Numbered from the stretch's first letter, positions 33,239 to 41,999 are shown. The stretch: 64,000 nt of DNA from Oscillospiraceae bacterium (GCA_003512525.1 DOQG01000058.1:35602-99601), one strand, 5' to 3'. Notes: generated by a model from the letters alone, not told the origin. Program-made: numbers and translations.

Positions 33239-33274
33239 TGACAAATCGCCCGTATCAGTATATACTGTATATAT
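33239..33274 (+). promoter_or_regulatory. Promoter and operator of the GntR-ABC operon
   Basis: TTGACA (33239-33244), 17 nt and TATACT (33262-33267). A perfect palindrome TATATAC-T-GTATATA (33260-33274) covers the -10, a position and sequence fitting autorepression by the downstream YtrA-type regulator. Confidence 0.7.
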
Positions 33275-33339
33275 AACACATAAACAGTTTGACCAGCTTG
33301 TTATGTGACGTAAGCTTACAACACCAAAAAGGAGGAACT

Positions 33340-33708
33340 ATGAAAATTCTTCTTAATTCCGATATTCCGATATACAAGCAGATCTCGGCCGATTTCAAGG
33401 AACGTATTATGAACGGCACGATTTCTGCCGGGGAATATCTTCCCTCGATAAGAGGACTTGCAAAAGAGCTTAAAATCAGCGTAATAACCACTATGAAAGC
33501 CTATGAGGAGCTTTGCTCGGAGGGGCTTGTCAGCGCAGTTCAGGGCAAGGGCTATATAGTCAACGCTCAGGACACCGGTATGATAAAGGAGCAGTATATG
33601 CGCCTTCTTGAACAGCATCTGCAGGACGCACTCGACTGTGCAAGGCTTGCGGGGCTATCCGTTGACGAGGTATGCGAGGTGCTGAAAACACTCGGCAGTA
33701 TTGAATGA
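33340..33708 (+). CDS. GntR family regulator, YtrA type
   Basis: The 122-residue protein has an N-terminal winged helix starting MKILLNSDIPIYKQISADFKERI and SAGEYLPSIRGLAKELKISVITTMKAYEELCSEGLV, then a short helical tail (about 80-122). This small form is the YtrA subfamily, whose members sit at the head of ABC transporter operons and repress them. ATG follows AAGGAGGAACT. The palindrome over the promoter -10 is its likely site. It is followed by an ATPase gene with a 20-nt gap. The inducer is unknown; YtrA systems often respond to cell-wall-active peptides. Confidence 0.9.
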   Translation: MKILLNSDIPIYKQISADFKERIMNGTISAGEYLPSIRGLAKELKISVITTMKAYEELCSEGLVSAVQGKGYIVNAQDTGMIKEQYMRLLEQHLQDALDCARLAGLSVDEVCEVLKTLGSIE

Positions 33709-33728
33709 TTCATCTAAAAGGAGATAAT

Positions 33729-34631
33729 ATGGAAGAGGTAATCAAGGTAAGTAATCTTACCAGAAAATATAAAGATTTTTCGCTGGGTCCTGTTGACCTT
33801 TCATTCCCGAAAGGCTTCGCAACGGCGCTTATCGGTGCAAACGGTGCAGGAAAAACAACACTTATGGATATAATATGCGGCATCACCGCAAAGACAGACG
33901 GCACAGTAACATATTTCGGAGAAACCGATAACGCCGACAATGGTAATGTCAAGGAACGCATCGGCTACTGTGCATCACAGGCGATGTTCCCGGCTAACTG
34001 GAAGGTGAGGGATATTGCACTTTCTATGAGCCTTGCGTTCGATAAATTCAGCAAGGACAGATTTTATTCACTTCTCGGTGAGCTTGGCGTTACCGATGAG
34101 AAAAACAGTAAAAAGCCTTTATCATGTATGTCGGACGGTATGAAGATGAGAGTGTTCTTAGCGTCGGCTTTTGCAAGAGAAACCGATCTGCTGGTGCTTG
34201 ACGAGCCGGGCTCATCGCTCGATCCGCTTATGCGTGACAGGCTGTGCGACCGCTTCCGTGACTATATAGACAGCGGTAACGGCGAAAGGAGTATAATCTT
34301 CTCGACCCACAACATAGCTGATATGGAAAATGCCGCAGACTATGTAATATTTATGGATAACGGCAAGGTGGTCGAGCAGGGCTTCACAGAGGACCTGAAG
34401 GACAAGTATATTGCCCTCAGTGCCGAGCCTGAAAGCCTTGACAAAATATCGCCGCTTCTGCTCTGCTCTTCCCATTCATCGTCCACAGCAACGGGTCTTG
34501 CCTTAGCCAAAAACAAGCTGAAGCTCGAAGCACTGGGTGCTGTTACGGAACGTCCTACATTAAGCCAGCTCAGCATTGACATAATGAAAATTGCGGAAGA
34601 AAAACGCCTTGCTCTTAAAAAGGAGGCATAA
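33729..34631 (+). CDS. ABC transporter ATP-binding protein
   Basis: The ~300-residue protein has Walker A GANGAGKTT (about residues 35-43), Q-loop region, a weakened signature SCMSDGMKMRVF in place of LSGGQ, Walker B LLVLDEPGSSLDP and switch His in IIFSTHNI. The last ~80 residues are an extra domain. The signature SxGMKxR is usual in YtrB-like ATPases of this operon type. It would pair with the membrane proteins encoded directly downstream (2-nt gap). The frame extends upstream to 33705, but GGAGATAAT supports 33729. Confidence 0.9.
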   Translation: MEEVIKVSNLTRKYKDFSLGPVDLSFPKGFATALIGANGAGKTTLMDIICGITAKTDGTVTYFGETDNADNGNVKERIGYCASQAMFPANWKVRDIALSMSLAFDKFSKDRFYSLLGELGVTDEKNSKKPLSCMSDGMKMRVFLASAFARETDLLVLDEPGSSLDPLMRDRLCDRFRDYIDSGNGERSIIFSTHNIADMENAADYVIFMDNGKVVEQGFTEDLKDKYIALSAEPESLDKISPLLLCSSHSSSTATGLALAKNKLKLEALGAVTERPTLSQLSIDIMKIAEEKRLALKKEA

Positions 34632-34633
34632 GT

Positions 34634-35341
34634 ATGATGAAATCGGTACGCTTATTCAATGCTAACACGCTGTTCAAGGTTTCGCTCGTTATGATCGTTA
34701 TGGTTGCGGCAATTTATGTTATAGGCTTCTTAGTCGGCTCTGCCGCAGGAAAAAGCGACAGAGAAAACACAGACGACAGCACAGCAGTCGCAGAGGAAAA
34801 TGACGATATTGCATATTCCGCCCTTAACACAGTGTGCTGTGTTATCGGCTTTGCAGGTGCACTCTTAATAAACGGCAACGCCATAAACCTTTACTATAAG
34901 GTTGACGGCAGTAAGTACGCAAGGACGATAAAGCACGGCGCAGAAAAGTTCGGCAAGTCGCTTGCAGGCTCTGTTATAATCTCGTCTGTTACTGCGGTGG
35001 CAGTATCGCTCGTACTCGGAATTTTCACGCTTATGGGCGGTGAGCTTGAGCTTACAGATCTGCCGCCTATGATACTGTTTTCGCTCGGCGCATCGCTCCT
35101 GTCCTGCATTCTGATACGTCCTCTCGTATCTGCAAAAAAAGCTAACGCAAGAAGCGTTCTTCTTCTGATAGCGTTGCTTGTCGCTATGTTTATTCTGTCA
35201 TCAACAGCAACAGCGGCGAGCCATATAAGCTACAGTGCCGCACTTACTATGAGTATTATATTAACAGCGGTCGGGGTGATCGGAGCAGCTGTTTCAACAG
35301 TATCCGCCTGCCGTTACATCAAGAAAAACTGGCAGTTCTGA
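34634..35341 (+). CDS. Membrane protein of the GntR-ABC cluster
   Basis: The 235-residue protein has about six predicted membrane helices, starting at residue 13 (LFKVSLVMIVMVAAIYVIGFLV), with an acidic soluble stretch (about 38-60). It resembles ABC-2-type permeases in layout but has no motif I can name. It starts 2 nt after the ATPase stop with AAGGAGG at the ATPase end, so it is very likely the permease partner. MM start: first ATG preferred on spacing. Confidence 0.72.
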   Translation: MMKSVRLFNANTLFKVSLVMIVMVAAIYVIGFLVGSAAGKSDRENTDDSTAVAEENDDIAYSALNTVCCVIGFAGALLINGNAINLYYKVDGSKYARTIKHGAEKFGKSLAGSVIISSVTAVAVSLVLGIFTLMGGELELTDLPPMILFSLGASLLSCILIRPLVSAKKANARSVLLLIALLVAMFILSSTATAASHISYSAALTMSIILTAVGVIGAAVSTVSACRYIKKNWQF

Positions 35342-35358
35342 GGAGGGTATATGAAGAT

Positions 35359-36048
35359 ATGAAGAGTTTTCTTTTATCGCTTAGATTCGTTATAAAGCGT
35401 GTTTTCAGGCTTACTGCCGTCAATATTGTGTGGCTCATATGCTTTGCCGCTGTCATTGTGGCGGTAACCGTTGGGATGGCGGTTGCGCCTGAAATAAGAG
35501 GCAGCGAAGATTATCCGTTTTATCTGACGACCGTACCGTTTATAACAGTGCTCCTATTTTTCGGCGTGTCATCGTTGTATTCGGATATTTATGTGAGCGT
35601 CTATATCCGCACAAGCAGGCTTTACAAGTGTCTGCGGACGAGGGCTGTGCAGGTATTTTTGCTGATGATGAGCGTTGTGGCTCTGACACCTGCGATTATT
35701 GTTACCGCTGTTGTGAACCCTTCCGCTCTGCCCGACTTTTTGCTTGTATCGGCAATAATAATCGGCGTCAGTCTGCCGCTTGCATCGACTTATTTTCTTA
35801 TGTGGATCGTCTTCTTCGGATATTCGATATTCAACCTGATAGCAGGCTTTTTCGGGGAACATTTTATGGTGGAGGGATTTAAGTTTCTGCCGACCGAGCT
35901 TACCGACAGTCTGCCTGTTGCGGCGTTGCTTGCAGTGGTGATACTGCTTGCGGGTCTTATAGTTTCTTTTATCATATCGGATATTATTTTCCGCATAAGA
36001 AAGCGGCCTCGTGACAGACAAATGCTGAAGGGAACGATGCAGGCGTGA
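35359..36048 (+). CDS. Membrane protein of unknown function
   Basis: The 229-residue protein has about five or six predicted helices (first at residues 17-41) and a basic C-terminal tail (RIRKRPRDRQ). The N-terminal FVIKRVFRLTAVNIVWLICF and general layout recall the YesL/DUF624 membrane family, but this is a weak resemblance. It is the last gene of the GntR operon. GGAGGG lies 11 nt upstream; a three-codon frame (35351-35362) lies between and overlaps the start as ATGA. It converges on the FtsX operon with 5 nt between stops and no visible terminator. Confidence 0.65.
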   Translation: MKSFLLSLRFVIKRVFRLTAVNIVWLICFAAVIVAVTVGMAVAPEIRGSEDYPFYLTTVPFITVLLFFGVSSLYSDIYVSVYIRTSRLYKCLRTRAVQVFLLMMSVVALTPAIIVTAVVNPSALPDFLLVSAIIIGVSLPLASTYFLMWIVFFGYSIFNLIAGFFGEHFMVEGFKFLPTELTDSLPVAALLAVVILLAGLIVSFIISDIIFRIRKRPRDRQMLKGTMQA

Positions 36049-36053
36049 GGGCG

Positions 36054-37391
36054 TCAGCGCTCACCTTTCAGCATACGGTCTATAGATGCAGATGAGATTT
36101 TTATCGTTGTTACAAAAGACGCTGTAAGCACACAAGCAAACATAAACATACAGGATACCGCACCTGCGATAAACTGAACGGTACTTATAATCTGCACAGA
36201 TAAATCAAAATAGCTTTCAAGCCACATGTTATACACGGCATTTACACCGACCGACAGCAGAAATCCGGCTATACCCGAAACAAAAACAGCAAGAACCGTT
36301 TCCGCAAGAGTTATTCCGTACACATCCGTTTTTGTGGCTCCGAGCGCTCTCATCACAGCTATTCTCTGTGCGGTGTCCGAATAATACAGCAAAAGTGCGG
36401 ATGCCGCCGACAGCAACATTGAAACACATATAAGCGGCAGTATAACAATCAGAATCTTCTCGATAAAGGCACTTACTCTGTCTATTCTTGAATATATCAT
36501 AAGAGCATATCCGACAGTTGCGTGAATACCGTTTTTTTCGGCTTGCTCACACGCTTCAAGCGCTTTCTGAAAGCTGTCATAATACAGATTTACTGTGACA
36601 TCGCTGTAGCAGAGTTTTGTTTTTTCGGCGGCGCTTTTTGTAATCATCAAGCTTTGTCCGAACACGCTTGCGGCAGCCTCACTGCTTGCTATTCCGCAAA
36701 CGGTAAACCCGTCAAGATATATTTCACCGTTGTCGGTACGTTTCAGTGAAACACGATTGCCTGTCAGCCTTTCCATTTCCTCACGGGTAAATCCCAGTTC
36801 GGACAGAAAATCTTCCGAAATAACGACCTCGTCATCACCGCTTATGTTTCTGCCGTACAAAAAGATTTGTTTGTCGGGATAGTTGTGTTCAAAGCTGATA
36901 CGTTGATTTTCCGAAATCACATCATACCGCATATCTACCGCAAGAATACGCTTGCTCTGCCGCATCATATCCACAGACGCAGTTTTTTTCATATCGTCAC
37001 CGCAGATAAGCGTTATATCCTTCACCAGATGGTCTTCACTGTCAATTGACTGTGATACGGAATTCAGATATTCGCTTGTCGTATATATATTGTATTGATA
37101 ACCGACGTTGCAGGAGATTACTTCTGACACGGCGGTTATTTTTGATATAATATCGTCCGCAGTATCCTCTGCCTGCTTTGCGGTATCGGAATATGCAGAC
37201 ACCATCGCACACGCCTGATCTATATGCTTGTACTGTATATCCGATAATTCATCGGTAATTGCAGACACAAAAGCAGCCGCAGAGCAGCACAGCAGCACAA
37301 CAGTCAAAACGCTTACAGCCACCCTCAGCATAATACGCTTGTGTCCGGTCAGATTCTTCATTGCCAGCTTTAATATATCGGTTATTTTCAT
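36054..37391 (-). CDS. ABC transporter permease, FtsX/MacB type
   Basis: The 445-residue protein has one N-terminal helix (about residues 19-41), a large extracytoplasmic domain (about 42-310), then three C-terminal helices with RIAVMRALGATKTDVYGITLAE, the FtsX-domain signature. Such permeases with a MacB/LolD-type ATPase act as mechanotransmitters, often in peptide resistance or lipoprotein handling. It lies 14 nt after a second, shorter permease and completes a three-gene operon. Confidence 0.85.
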   Translation of the reverse strand: MKITDILKLAMKNLTGHKRIMLRVAVSVLTVVLLCCSAAAFVSAITDELSDIQYKHIDQACAMVSAYSDTAKQAEDTADDIISKITAVSEVISCNVGYQYNIYTTSEYLNSVSQSIDSEDHLVKDITLICGDDMKKTASVDMMRQSKRILAVDMRYDVISENQRISFEHNYPDKQIFLYGRNISGDDEVVISEDFLSELGFTREEMERLTGNRVSLKRTDNGEIYLDGFTVCGIASSEAAASVFGQSLMITKSAAEKTKLCYSDVTVNLYYDSFQKALEACEQAEKNGIHATVGYALMIYSRIDRVSAFIEKILIVILPLICVSMLLSAASALLLYYSDTAQRIAVMRALGATKTDVYGITLAETVLAVFVSGIAGFLLSVGVNAVYNMWLESYFDLSVQIISTVQFIAGAVSCMFMFACVLTASFVTTIKISSASIDRMLKGER

Positions 37392-37405
37392 CTTACGCCT
37401 TTCTG

Positions 37406-38587
37406 TTATCTGTCATATTCTCTTACCGTATCAGAGAGGTTTATTCCGCTCAGCGTTCGGAATTTGCAATAAAGCATAACCGCAAGTACGGCTATAAACA
37501 AGAGAGCGAATGCCGATATGCCCACAATGCCGCTTGCCGTTTCCAAAGCCACCTCAAAACAAAGCAGGCTTTTTGTCAGGGATGAAACATAGGAAAACAG
37601 CAGGTGCATCAGCAAAAATCCGATTGCAGCGCCGAGCAGCAGTGATGAAAAATAAGGGATAAAATATATTGCGTATACGTTGTTTTTTTTCGCCCCCAAC
37701 AGTATGAAATTTGTCATTATATGCGAGCGTTTCGCTATTGTTACCGAAAATGTATTTAAAACAGAAAAGAAAGCTATCCCTGCAAACAAAACAGCCAGCC
37801 CGATAAAAAGTATGTACGCATAGTTAATAGCGGTTATACCCATTTCAAACGCACTTGCATCTATATCAAACCCGTTTTGCCTTGCCGCCGTGACCGTTTT
37901 GTCATATTGGTGCATACTGTTTATCGTGCATGAAAAAACGCTGTCAATCTGTCGGTTATTTGCAACCGCACTGTCGTAATATGAATTAAACGGAACGATA
38001 ACGGGATACGCAAAAACTGTGTTCTCTCCGCTGTATATTCCTGCTATCGTGTATTCCTTTATCGTTTTTTCTTTACTTTTAACACTCAGCTTATCACCGA
38101 CAGCAAGCGATTCCGAAAGGGCTATATATTCATTTATCCACATACTGTCAGATTCCGGAGTATCGAAACACGGTTTTATATCCTCTCCGTCGATCATTTC
38201 ACAGTCGAAGCCTGAGGACTCGCTAAGCAGCTCATCAATGAAGTACAGCGGAAGATTTTGCAGAAACCCGATTTTCTTTCCGCTGTCAGACACATATATG
38301 CCGGCATCGTAATCCGCCGACGACAGATGTACAGCTTTATCAAAGCCGCACTCCGACAGCTTGTCCTTAACACCGGCAGTATAACCGCAGGTTACAATGA
38401 ATTCGTGTCCTCCCTGCGTCTGTTTATCAAGATAATCGTAATAATCCCGCCGTAAATTCACTGCCGTCAGAAACAGACAGGACGCAACCGCAGAAACTAT
38501 CGCAAACATAAGTGCGGTAATAATAAGATAAGGCAGACACTTTTTTCCTTCTCTCACAGCAAGCCTTATTTCATCGTATAATTTCAT
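37406..38587 (-). CDS. ABC transporter permease, FtsX type
   Basis: The 393-residue protein has an N-terminal helix (YLIITALMFAIVSAVASCLFL), an outer domain (about 45-260), and three helices near the C-terminus with KRSHIMTNFILLGAKKNNVYAIYF between the first two, as in FtsX domains. It overlaps the ATPase gene by 17 nt at its start. It and the next permease probably form a heterodimer with that ATPase. Substrate unknown. Confidence 0.83.
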   Translation of the reverse strand: MKLYDEIRLAVREGKKCLPYLIITALMFAIVSAVASCLFLTAVNLRRDYYDYLDKQTQGGHEFIVTCGYTAGVKDKLSECGFDKAVHLSSADYDAGIYVSDSGKKIGFLQNLPLYFIDELLSESSGFDCEMIDGEDIKPCFDTPESDSMWINEYIALSESLAVGDKLSVKSKEKTIKEYTIAGIYSGENTVFAYPVIVPFNSYYDSAVANNRQIDSVFSCTINSMHQYDKTVTAARQNGFDIDASAFEMGITAINYAYILFIGLAVLFAGIAFFSVLNTFSVTIAKRSHIMTNFILLGAKKNNVYAIYFIPYFSSLLLGAAIGFLLMHLLFSYVSSLTKSLLCFEVALETASGIVGISAFALLFIAVLAVMLYCKFRTLSGINLSDTVREYDR

Positions 38588-39260
38588 CGCTTACCACCAT
38601 ACCGTCACTGAGCGTTATTATCCTGTCACACAACCGTGCGTCTGTCTTGCTGTGAGTGACCATCACCACAAGAGTATCTTCATCAACAAGCCCCCGCAGC
38701 AGTTCCATTATGCTTTCACTGTTACGGCTGTCCAGATTTCCGCAAGGCTCATCCGCAAGTATCACATCAGGCGAATGAACAAGCGCCCTTGCAATAGCCA
38801 CCCTCTGCTTTTCTCCGCCCGACAGCTTGTTGCACTTGGTTCTCAGCTTATCGTCAAGCCCCACCCGTGCAACTGCTTTCCTGATCATATCGTCACGCTG
38901 CGATCTCGGCACTTTGTTTATTATAAGCGGAAGCTCGATATTGTCATATACCGTGTAGCAATCAATGATATGAAACGCCTGAAAAACAAATCCCACAGTT
39001 TTACTGCGGTAAGTGCTAAGCTGTTCTTCGGACAGACCTGCTATATTTTTTCCGTTCGCTATGACCTTTCCGTCGGTTGCGCTGTCTATCGCTCCGAGTA
39101 TATTTAAAAGCGTTGATTTTCCGCTCCCCGACTCGCCGACAATCGCCACCATCTGCCCCTTGCTTATATCAAGATTTACATCCTTCAGAGCATAGCACAC
39201 TCCGTCACCGTCAGCATAGCTTTTATTAAGATTTTCCGTCCGGTACATTATACCGCCCAT
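38571..39260 (-). CDS. ABC transporter ATP-binding protein, MacB/LolD type
   Basis: The 229-residue ATPase has Walker A GESGSGKST (about residues 42-50), Q-loop VFQAFHI, signature LSGGEKQRVAIARAL, Walker B VILADEPCGNLDS and H-loop MVTHSK. Sequence and length are those of the MacB/LolD/FtsE group that pair with FtsX-type permeases, which follow directly. Start MGGIMY follows CGGAGGG by 8 nt. The terminator of the upstream lipoprotein gene lies 20 nt before it and I see no separate promoter, so expression may depend on readthrough. Confidence 0.93.
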   Translation of the reverse strand: MGGIMYRTENLNKSYADGDGVCYALKDVNLDISKGQMVAIVGESGSGKSTLLNILGAIDSATDGKVIANGKNIAGLSEEQLSTYRSKTVGFVFQAFHIIDCYTVYDNIELPLIINKVPRSQRDDMIRKAVARVGLDDKLRTKCNKLSGGEKQRVAIARALVHSPDVILADEPCGNLDSRNSESIMELLRGLVDEDTLVVMVTHSKTDARLCDRIITLSDGMVVSDEIIR

Positions 39261-39279
39261 AAGTTATCCCTCCGATACC

Positions 39280-39313
39280 AAAAACGGCACACCGTGTATA
39301 TTAAGTGTGCCGT
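39280..39313 (-). terminator. Terminator after the 39.3-kb lipoprotein gene
   Basis: On the minus strand ACGGCACAC/GTGTGCCGT with a 12-nt loop is followed by TTTTTGG. It separates the lipoprotein from the ABC operon. Confidence 0.8.
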
Positions 39314-39318
39314 AATTG

Positions 39319-39765
39319 TTACTGTGCAATTTTATATGTTTTATTCAGAAACGTCACGCTCTGTTTGTCGCCTCCGAGCTGCATTGCAACCATAAATTCA
39401 GCAGAATCGGAGCTATCCGACTGCAGAACGTTAAACCAAATCTCATTCGTATCCTTATCAAAACGATATGTATAAGCATCGTCAAGCCTTTCGGCAAGAG
39501 CCGTCTTATCTTCTATCATATCGCCGACAAGGTCTTTTGCGAGTGCTTCAAAATCATATCCGACAAATCTGAAGCTGTTGTCCTCATTAAAGCTGATATA
39601 CTGCTTTGACTTGTCTGCGTCAAGATAGTAGTTTCCCTGCACCGCTCCCGGCTCGCCTGACTTGTCGGATCCGCTCTTATCGGCACAGGCGCATACGGAA
39701 ATTGAGGTCATTGTGACAAGCATCAGTACCGCCACAGCTTTTTTAAAACGGTTTTTAATTTTCAT
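39319..39765 (-). CDS. Putative lipoprotein, paralogue of the 45.4-kb lipoprotein
   Basis: The 148-residue protein has a signal ending SVCAC (lipid Cys at about residue 26-28), a Ser/Gly/Lys linker and a compact domain starting GNYYLDADKSKQYISFNED. The same pattern GxYYLxxDK...Y.....E starts the domain of the lipoprotein at 45371-45853, so they look like diverged paralogues. No named family was recognised. It has its own promoter (39854-39882) and terminator and precedes the ABC operon, so it may work with it, but that is only position. Confidence 0.75.
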   Translation of the reverse strand: MKIKNRFKKAVAVLMLVTMTSISVCACADKSGSDKSGEPGAVQGNYYLDADKSKQYISFNEDNSFRFVGYDFEALAKDLVGDMIEDKTALAERLDDAYTYRFDKDTNEIWFNVLQSDSSDSAEFMVAMQLGGDKQSVTFLNKTYKIAQ

Positions 39766-39853
39766 CGGTCGAATCGCTCCTTTTAATAGTATCGTTAATA
39801 GTATCGCATTCGGCTTCCATGTAAAATACAGGCAAAATATCCCTGTAAAATAA

Positions 39854-39882
39854 ATTATAGCATATTAGATATTTTTTGTCAA
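39854..39882 (-). promoter_or_regulatory. Promoter of the 39.3-kb lipoprotein gene
   Basis: On the minus strand TTGACA (39882-39877), 17 nt and TATAAT (39859-39854): perfect consensus. Confidence 0.8.
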
Positions 39883-39940
39883 CTCATCTACATTCTGGCG
39901 TAAGCTGCTCAATGCCGGAGTTAAATTTCCCGCCTGCCTC

Positions 39941-39969
39941 TTGACAAATAAAGTAAGCTGTGTTATAAT
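39941..39969 (+). promoter_or_regulatory. Promoter of the lsa-type gene leader
   Basis: TTGACA (39941-39946), 17 nt and TATAAT (39964-39969): perfect consensus. The next start codon of a long gene is 290 nt away, leaving an unusually long leader. Confidence 0.85.
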
Positions 39970-40024
39970 CCGCTTGTATCGGAAGTTCCGATATTCTAAA
40001 TTCAAAACGAAAGGACCGAATGCA

Positions 40025-40042
40025 ATGCGTACAAATTCCTGA
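40025..40042 (+). CDS. Putative leader peptide of the ABC-F attenuator
   Basis: A five-residue frame (MRTNS, stop TGA) starts 9 nt after GAAAGGA, inside the leader. An alternative ATG at 40020 opens a 22-residue frame ending at 40088. Ribosome stalling on such leader frames controls several known antibiotic-resistance ABC-F genes. Which frame is used cannot be decided here. Confidence 0.45.
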   Translation: MRTNS

Positions 40043-40204
40043 TAAGAGCAGAACGAAATACCCTTATAGCCCTTGCCGCCCTATATGATAAGACGGGCGA
40101 TAAAACGGGCTTGGTTTCGTGTCTGCAATGCAGGAATGTATTGCTGTCGGTCTTGTATTATGCCCTTTTTCGCCGTGTGTTTATGCGAAGATCGGGATAA
40201 AAAG

Positions 40205-40236
40205 CCGTGGGAGCGTATGTTCCTGCGGCTTTTTTG
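40205..40236 (+). terminator. Attenuator terminator before the lsa-type gene
   Basis: AGCCGTGGGA pairs with TTCCTGCGGCT (10 bp, two wobbles) and is followed by TTTTTT. It ends 23 nt before the gene's start codon, between the promoter and the coding region, so it must be bypassed for expression. Confidence 0.75.
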
Positions 40237-40258
40237 ATACAGAAAGGGGTATGATATT

Positions 40259-41755
40259 ATGTCTATAATCAGTGTAAACAATTTAACCTATTACTATGAC
40301 GGCTGTGATGAAGCCGTGTATGAGAATGCGTCATTCACGCTTGACACAACGTGGAAAACAGGGCTTATCGGCAGGAACGGACGGGGTAAGACCACACTTC
40401 TGAAGCTGTTGACAGGCGAGCTTGAAAACGGCGGTGCGGTGAGCACAAAGGCTGAGTTCCTGTACTTTCCTTTTGATGTAGAGGACAAGGATATGACAGG
40501 CAGTGAGCTTATCGCGGTGATATGTCCCGGAGTCGAAGAATGGGAAGTTATCCGTGAGCTGTCTTATATGGGTACGGACTGCGAAATTCTGTACAGACCG
40601 TTCAACACGCTGTCGGGTGGTGAACAGACAAGGCTGCTGCTGTGCCTGCTGTTTTTGCGCGACAACGCTTTTCTGCTGATAGACGAGCCGACCAACTGCC
40701 TTGACCTTGACGCAAGAGAGGTGATAGGCGACTATCTCAAAGCAAAGAGCGGATTTATACTTGTATCACACGACCGTGATCTGCTTGACAAATGCACCGA
40801 CCATATACTGTCGCTGAGCCGCAGTGATATCGAAATAATAAACGGTAACTACAGCGTGTGGAAAGAGAACTTCGACAGAAAAGAAGCAAACGAGCTTATG
40901 CGTGACAAGAAGCTGAAAAGTGAGATAGGGCATCTCAAAGCCGCCGCAGAACGCAGTAAAAAGTGGGCTGATACGGCGGAGAGCAGAAAGATAGGGATCG
41001 ATCCGACAAAAACCGAAAAGTCGCCTGACAGGAGAGCTGTTGAGGGAGCTAAGGCGAAAGCCCTTATGAAGCGTATGAAAGCTGTCGAAAACCGCAGACA
41101 GTCGGCGATAAACGAGAAATCGGAGCTGCTGAAAAACCGCGAATATATTGATGTGCTGAAAATCCCCTCGATCAGGGCTAAATCGGCAACGGTGCTTTCG
41201 GTGCAGAACCTTGTTCCGTATTATTGCGGCAATGCTTTATGCGAGCCTGTTTCATTTACACTGTCTTACGGGGAAAGGCTGTGTCTGTCGGGCAAAAACG
41301 GCTGCGGAAAATCTACGATCCTTAAAATCATCGCAGGGGCGGATATAAGCTACAGCGGAAGTATAGCAAAAGCGCCCGGGCTTAAAATATCGGTATTGCC
41401 GCAGGATACAAATGGGCTTTCAGGAACGCTTGACGAATTTTCAGAGCGGCTCGGTGTTGACCCGGAGCTTGTCCGTGCGATACTCGCGAAGCTCGGTTTT
41501 TCTCGCAAGGAGCTTATCGGACGAACCGAAAATCTAAGTGCGGGACAGAAAAAGAAGGCGCTTATAGCGGGCAGTCTTGCCACGCCCGCAAACCTTTATA
41601 TATGGGACGAGCCGCTGAACTTTGTCGATATTATTTCAAGGATACAGCTCGAACGGCTACTCAGTGTGAATACGCCGACTATGCTCCTTGCGGAGCATGA
41701 CAGGTATTTCTGCGAGAATACAGGGACGGAAAGGTTTTATATAACAAAAGGATAG
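40259..41755 (+). CDS. Lsa-family ABC-F ribosome protection protein
   Basis: The 498-residue protein (the length of Lsa(A)) has two ABC domains without membrane segments. ABC1: GRNGRGKTT (38-46), LSGGEQTR, LLIDEPTNCLDLD. Interdomain linker about 195-290, basic and helical, as in antibiotic-resistance ABC-F proteins. ABC2: GKNGCGKST, LSAGQKKK, LYIWDEPLNFVD. The ends (KTGLIGRNGRGKTTLLKLL, ELYIWDEPLN-like) match Lsa, which dislodges lincosamides, pleuromutilins and streptogramin A from the 50S subunit. Cys replaces the usual His in DEPTNHLD. AAAGGGG lies 10 nt upstream. A promoter-leader ORF-terminator array precedes it, fitting drug-induced attenuation. Resistance is inferred, not shown. Confidence 0.9.
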   Translation: MSIISVNNLTYYYDGCDEAVYENASFTLDTTWKTGLIGRNGRGKTTLLKLLTGELENGGAVSTKAEFLYFPFDVEDKDMTGSELIAVICPGVEEWEVIRELSYMGTDCEILYRPFNTLSGGEQTRLLLCLLFLRDNAFLLIDEPTNCLDLDAREVIGDYLKAKSGFILVSHDRDLLDKCTDHILSLSRSDIEIINGNYSVWKENFDRKEANELMRDKKLKSEIGHLKAAAERSKKWADTAESRKIGIDPTKTEKSPDRRAVEGAKAKALMKRMKAVENRRQSAINEKSELLKNREYIDVLKIPSIRAKSATVLSVQNLVPYYCGNALCEPVSFTLSYGERLCLSGKNGCGKSTILKIIAGADISYSGSIAKAPGLKISVLPQDTNGLSGTLDEFSERLGVDPELVRAILAKLGFSRKELIGRTENLSAGQKKKALIAGSLATPANLYIWDEPLNFVDIISRIQLERLLSVNTPTMLLAEHDRYFCENTGTERFYITKG

Positions 41756-41791
41756 GTATATATGGGGCTGTGACGCAACCCGGAAAAGGAA

Positions 41792-41836
41792 AGGTGAGTC
41801 GAAGTACTAAAAATAGTGCGTAAGGCTCACTTTTTT
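41792..41836 (+). terminator. Terminator after the lsa-type gene
   Basis: GTGAGTC.AAGTAC.../...GTGCGTAAGGCTCAC forms an imperfect stem followed by TTTTTTCG, about 40 nt after the stop. Confidence 0.7.
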
Positions 41837-41999
41837 CGTATAGTACACTTTTATTATGTCGCTGTTCCTTGGTTATTATGACAATTTTTGTTGACTGTAT
41901 TTCACAAAATATAAAGACAAATCTTGATTTTGCATAGCATGAGTGATATTGTAACAATAGAAAAAGTGTTTCTTTTTCAAAAACAAAACGGAGGTACAT

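Larger units (their letters stand above)
32634..33339. other. Intergenic region between the gat operon and the GntR cluster
   Basis: From left: gat leader with TTCTGCC/GGCAGAA hairpin (about 32665-32685), gat promoter (32715-32743), a hairpin at 32951-32990, dispersed element copy 2 (33005-33160) and the GntR promoter/operator. No gene seen. Confidence 0.7.

Noticed and set aside
35351..35362. Three-codon upstream frame before the membrane protein gene at 35359
   Set aside because: The distance to the ribosome binding site is too short and no regulatory structure is visible; probably chance.
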